Positions 8,112 through 10,616 of a DNA stretch of 10,616 nucleotides are shown in pieces. Position 1 is the first letter of the stretch, and the number at the start of each line of letters is the position of its first letter. This DNA comes from Dictyoglomaceae bacterium. Lineage in GTDB: Bacteria > Dictyoglomota > Dictyoglomia > Dictyoglomales > Dictyoglomaceae. The translations under genes were made by a program, and so were the position numbers. The notes below the pieces were generated by a model. It saw only the letters and a list, made by a program, of their open reading frames with translations. It was not told the origin of the DNA and did not search any database. The stretch spans positions 1-10,616 of the forward strand of contig JAOADF010000047.1 in the NCBI GenBank assembly GCA_026417425.1, written 5' to 3'.

Positions 8112-8170
8112 GCGGAAGTTTTGACTTTTCGGAATCTATAGACTCCCCTCCGCAGGATTCTATAGATTCC
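8112..8170 (-). repeat. PK4 of tmRNA: 12-bp perfect inverted repeat plus loop pairing
   Basis: On the plus strand GGAATCTATAGA (8131-8142) and TCTATAGATTCC (8159-8170) are perfect inverse complements, a 12-bp stem with a 16-nt loop. The loop bases TCCGC (8149-8153) pair with GCGGA (8112-8116), forming the second stem of an H-type pseudoknot at the position of tmRNA PK4. Because the core TCTATAGA is a palindrome, the two arms are also a 16-nt direct repeat with 14 matches (8131-8146 and 8155-8170). Confidence 0.85.
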
Positions 8171-8278
8171 TATCCCATTTTCTTTCCCCCTCTCTTATGG
8201 GAGTCAAGAGGGGTAGCTGACTAATCTTACGCCCTTCTTAACCCTGCCAGCCCAGATTAAGAGGACGTAGCTGCTAGA

Positions 8279-8308
8279 TTAAGCAGCTAATGCTAAATTT
8301 GTGTTGGC
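8279..8308 (-). other. tmRNA tag reading frame (ANTNLALAA, stop TAA)
   Basis: The frame GCC AAC ACA AAT TTA GCA TTA GCT GCT TAA encodes ANTNLALAA, ending in the LAA degron recognised by ClpXP-type proteases. It lies 11 nt after PK1, and an A at position -4 from GCC matches the conserved base that sets the resume codon. With the alanine carried by tmRNA the full tag would be AANTNLALAA. The stop codon sits in the loop of an 8-bp hairpin (8268-8275 with 8282-8289), the usual helix 5. An ACT or AGA codon further upstream could in principle be the resume codon, so the exact N-terminus is less sure than the C-terminus. Confidence 0.85.
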
Positions 8309-8397
8309 AGTTCTTTTTTGCCGTTGTTTTATGAGGTAACGGCACCTCAACCTGCAGTCTTTGACCCCCAAACTCCCTGTCGAAACCATTCGCCCCC

Positions 8398-8859
8398 TCA
8401 ATATTTTATTTTATAAGCTCTTTCTAATTCTCTTCTTTCAGCTCTTTCTGCCAAATCTCTTCTTTTATCGTATAATTTTTTACCCTTTGCAAGTCCTAAC
8501 TCAACTTTTGCCCATCCTCTTTCATTAAAATATATAGAAAGAGGTATCAATGTCAAGCCCTTTTCTTTAACCTTTCCTATAAGACGAGCTATTTCATCTT
8601 TATGCATTAAAAGTTTTCTCGGCCTTTTAGGATCATGATTATATATATTTCCCTTATCATAGGGACTTATGTGAAGATCAAATAACCACAATTCTCCTTT
8701 GTCAATATCTGCATAACTATCAACAATACTTACTTTTCCCTCACGAAGAGACTTAACCTCAGTACCTCTCAGAGCAATTCCTGCCTCATAGGTTTCTAAT
8801 ATAAAATAATCATGTTTTGCCTTTCTATTAATAGTCACATATCTTTTTTCCTTTTTCAT
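8398..8859 (-). CDS. smpB: SsrA-binding protein SmpB
   Basis: RNA-binding partner of tmRNA, needed for its alanylation stability and for loading it into the A site of stalled ribosomes. The 153-residue length is normal. Recognisable blocks are the N-terminal NRKAKHDY segment, YEAGIALRGTEVKSLR (24-39) of the OB-fold core, HDPKRPRKLLMH, and the basic C-terminal tail GKKLYDKRRDLAERAERR that folds in the mRNA channel of the ribosome. The ATG at 8859 has no Shine-Dalgarno; an extended -10 promoter stands just before it. Its TGA stop (8400-8398) is immediately followed by nucleotide 1 of tmRNA. Genomic linkage of smpB with ssrA is common, but zero spacing is not something I would expect. Confidence 0.98.
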   Translation of the reverse strand: MKKEKRYVTINRKAKHDYFILETYEAGIALRGTEVKSLREGKVSIVDSYADIDKGELWLFDLHISPYDKGNIYNHDPKRPRKLLMHKDEIARLIGKVKEKGLTLIPLSIYFNERGWAKVELGLAKGKKLYDKRRDLAERAERRELERAYKIKY

Positions 8860-8865
8860 ATTTTA

Positions 8866-8874
8866 ATTATATCA
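8866..8874 (-). promoter_or_regulatory. Extended -10 promoter for smpB-ssrA, possibly leaderless
   Basis: In the 20-nt gap between galE and smpB the minus strand reads TGATATAAT: a consensus TATAAT (8871-8866) with the TG extension. Six bases separate it from the smpB ATG, so a start point at the normal distance falls on or within a base of the A of ATG. No good -35 box is seen (at 18 bp upstream TGGTTA matches 3 of 6). No ribosome binding site lies in the gap. This fits a leaderless mRNA, but is a sequence-only inference. Confidence 0.5.
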
Positions 8875-8879
8875 CAAGA

Positions 8880-9869
8880 TTAATCGGGATAACCATTAGG
8901 ATGATTCTTCAACCATCTCCAGTGAGATTCAATAATCTCTTCTAAATCACTATATTGAGGATTCCAGCCTAAATCTTTTTTAATTTTATTAGAACTTGCT
9001 ATCAAAATCGCAGGATCTCCCGCTCTTCTTCCTACTTCTTTTACAGGAATTCTTTCTCCTACAACTTTTTCAGCAGTCTTTATAACTTCTCTTACTGAGA
9101 AACCTCGAGAATTTCCTAAATTATATATATCAGATCTCTTTCCAGATAATAAAGCTTCTAATGCTAATATATGTGCAGAAGAAAGATCTGATATGTGAAT
9201 ATAATCTCGAATACATGTTCTATCAGGAGTAGGATAATCACTTCCATAAATCTCCACATAATCCCTTTGTCCAAGGGCGGTTTTTAAAACTAATGGTATA
9301 AGATGAGTCTCAGGATTATGATCTTCTCCTAGCTCTCCCTCAGGATCACATCCTGCTGCGTTAAAATATCTTAAAGATATATATTTAATACCAAAGATTT
9401 TTTCATACCATTTCAGAATTTCTTCGAACATTAGTTTTGAAGAACCATAAACATTTGTAGGAATTGTTGGATGGTCTTCAGGAATTGGAATAATCTTAGG
9501 CTCACCATATACTGCAGCAGTAGATGAAAATATTAAAAACTTAATATCATATTTGACCATACAGTCTAAAAGATTTAATCCTCCTAAGATATTATTTTCA
9601 AAATATTTTCCTGGATTGGCCATGGATTCTCCCACCAGACTTGCTGCAGCAAAATGTAAAACTCCATTAATCTTAAAGCTTTCAAAAATTTCCTCTAAAG
9701 AATCTTTATCCTTTAAATCTACTTTATAAAAATATTTTGACTTTACAGCGGATCTATGTCCTTTTTCTAAATTATCAATTACAATTACATCATAACCTTT
9801 CTTAATTAAATCTTTAACCACATGACTTCCAATATACCCCGCACCACCGGTTACTAATAATTTTTCCAT
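8880..9869 (-). CDS. galE: UDP-glucose 4-epimerase
   Basis: NAD-dependent short-chain dehydrogenase-type epimerase interconverting UDP-glucose and UDP-galactose, giving galactosyl donors for polysaccharide. The 329-residue protein has the NAD-binding TGGAGYIGSH (7-16), Asp32 at the end of beta-2, the SSTAAVYG block with Thr117, the catalytic YxxxK as Tyr141/Lys145, and RYFNAAGCDPEG followed by GEDHNPETHLIP, the classic GalE substrate loop. Its ATG overlaps the stop of the Wzz-type gene as TAATG and follows GGAG at an 8-nt spacing (9881-9878), within the upstream gene, so the two are probably coupled. Linkage to a chain-length regulator points to exopolysaccharide or surface-glycan synthesis rather than galactose catabolism. 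Related 4-epimerases acting on UDP-GlcNAc cannot be excluded. Confidence 0.93.
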   Translation of the reverse strand: MEKLLVTGGAGYIGSHVVKDLIKKGYDVIVIDNLEKGHRSAVKSKYFYKVDLKDKDSLEEIFESFKINGVLHFAAASLVGESMANPGKYFENNILGGLNLLDCMVKYDIKFLIFSSTAAVYGEPKIIPIPEDHPTIPTNVYGSSKLMFEEILKWYEKIFGIKYISLRYFNAAGCDPEGELGEDHNPETHLIPLVLKTALGQRDYVEIYGSDYPTPDRTCIRDYIHISDLSSAHILALEALLSGKRSDIYNLGNSRGFSVREVIKTAEKVVGERIPVKEVGRRAGDPAILIASSNKIKKDLGWNPQYSDLEEIIESHWRWLKNHPNGYPD

Positions 9870-10616
9870 TATGTTTTCTCCAATTTTCTTAATTCTTCTC
9901 TAAAATTTCCCCAGAAATTTAAGAAAAAGGCTAAAAAGATACCTAAAAATATACTGCTTACTCCCGCAATAAGAACATTTAAAGTAGTTGAAGGCTTACT
10001 CTTTTTGACTGGCGGGATAGCATAATCTACCACTTGAACAATTATATTTTCTTTTGCTTCGTTAACCTTTGCCTGTTCATATTGAGAAGTTAATAAAGTA
10101 TAGATAGTCTCCTGAACTTTTACTTCTCTCATTAACCTTCCCAACTCTAAACCTAAAGAAGGAAGTTGAGAAAGTTTTTTCTCATATTTTTCTATAACAC
10201 TATCTAAGGCTTTCTTTTTTGCTTCATTAAATACTATTTCTAATTGTAAAGAAAAGAGTTTATCCAAAGAATAATTCCCAATAGCCTTTGATATTCTCTC
10301 AATTTCATCCCTCATTACCTTTTTTGTCATATCTACCGCTGCTTTTGCAGCAACAACCTTTGGATGCTCAGGTCCATATTCCAATGATAATAAAGCTAAA
10401 TCAACTTCTTGAGAAATAAGTTTTTCTCTCCATTCATTTAAAGAAGAAGTATAAGTTAAGGATGTTATTGCTAATATATCTTTCCTTTGAAGATTAGTCT
10501 GTTCTATTAATATATTTTGAAGATCCTCAAGATTTCTCTTAGCAAGTTTTATGGACATATCACAGGATTCCCTCTGAGAATAAAGATTTGCTAAATTATC
10601 AATTAATACCTTTGCT
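9869..10616 (-). CDS. Wzz/GumC-type polysaccharide chain-length protein, C-terminal part
   Basis: The frame stays open to the window edge (AKVLIDNLANLYSQRE precedes the internal Met at 10558), so this is the 3' part of a longer gene, at least 249 codons. Seen: long charged heptad-like helices between roughly 60 and 190 codons from the end, typical of the periplasmic coiled-coil stalk; then a GNVR-like region with EVKVQETIYTLLTSQYEQAK and the VDYAIPPVKKSKPS segment that regularly precedes the last helix in polysaccharide co-polymerases; then a hydrophobic span of about 24 residues (LNVLIAG to FLNFW) and a short basic tail of about 13 residues. No tyrosine-kinase domain follows, so it is a GumC/Wzz form without a fused BY-kinase. 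It would set chain length or assist export of a surface polysaccharide in the inner membrane. The N-terminal half lies outside the window. Confidence 0.88.
   Translation of the reverse strand, partial: AKVLIDNLANLYSQRESCDMSIKLAKRNLEDLQNILIEQTNLQRKDILAITSLTYTSSLNEWREKLISQEVDLALLSLEYGPEHPKVVAAKAAVDMTKKVMRDEIERISKAIGNYSLDKLFSLQLEIVFNEAKKKALDSVIEKYEKKLSQLPSLGLELGRLMREVKVQETIYTLLTSQYEQAKVNEAKENIIVQVVDYAIPPVKKSKPSTTLNVLIAGVSSIFLGIFLAFFLNFWGNFREELRKLEKT

Larger units (their letters stand above)
8047..8397 (-). ncRNA. ssrA: Transfer-messenger RNA (tmRNA, 10Sa RNA)
   Basis: A 351-nt RNA that, with SmpB, frees ribosomes stalled on broken messages and tags the nascent peptide for proteolysis. The 5' end GGGGGCG (8397-8391) pairs with CGCCTCC before an encoded ACCA at 8047; the third pair is G-U, the alanine identity element. 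The T arm is GCGGG-TTCAATT-CCCGC, and the D-loop region begins GAATGGTTTCGACAGG, a near-universal tmRNA motif. Helix 2 pairs CTGCAGG with CCTGTAG. Four pseudoknots can be drawn: PK1 (8320-8348, GAGGT/ACCTC and GCCGTT/AACGGC), PK2 (8216-8261, GCTGGC/GTCAGC and CTTAA/TTAAG), PK3 (8173-8213, CCCCTC/GAGGGG and TCCCAT/ATGGGA) and PK4 (8112-8170). The RNA is embedded in the operon, 0 nt after smpB and 24 nt before the amidase start, so its ends must come from processing unless it has a promoter inside smpB. A U6 run (8045-8040) follows CCA but without a dedicated terminator hairpin. Confidence 0.98.

Overview
The window is AT-rich DNA in which every supported gene lies on the minus strand, packed head to tail with gaps of 24 nt or less and several start/stop overlaps. 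It reads as one long polycistronic stretch, transcribed from high to low coordinates. Proteins rich in Lys, Glu and Ile, AGA/TTA/AAA codon preference, GC-rich RNA stems in AT-rich DNA and a fermentative AdoCbl-type glutamate mutase suggest an anaerobic, low-GC, probably thermophilic bacterium. Dictyoglomus or a thermophilic clostridium is my best guess; this is inference, not a database result.

Layout in transcription order: (1) 10616-9869, the C-terminal part of a Wzz/GumC-type polysaccharide chain-length protein. (2) galE, joined to it by a TAATG overlap. (3) smpB, with an extended -10 box only 6 nt before its ATG. (4) ssrA (tmRNA, 351 nt), whose first nucleotide directly follows the smpB stop codon; four pseudoknots, the tRNA-Ala-like ends and a tag reading frame ANTNLALAA can all be read. 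(5) An exported N-acetylmuramoyl-L-alanine amidase with a stalk domain, two AMIN-like domains and an Amidase_3 catalytic domain; it has no ATG/GTG/TTG at a sensible place and seems to start at ATT behind a strong ribosome binding site. (6) murI, glutamate racemase. (7) A PepT-like M20 aminopeptidase. (8) glmS, mutL, glmE and mal, the 3-methylaspartate route from L-glutamate to mesaconate. The last gene, mal, is cut by the window edge after 412 codons, close to the usual family length.

The genes fall into three jobs: envelope building (Wzz, galE, amidase, murI), ribosome rescue (smpB, ssrA) and amino-acid fermentation (peptidase, glutamate mutase, methylaspartate ammonia-lyase). Glutamate links the last two groups: a peptidase may release amino acids, MurI diverts L-glutamate to D-glutamate for the wall, and glutamate mutase sends it to catabolism. 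No mobile element, CRISPR array, tRNA or clear intrinsic terminator was seen, and there is no gene-free stretch over 300 bases. The most notable local features are the zero-spacing smpB/ssrA junction, the probable leaderless smpB promoter and the ATT start of the amidase.
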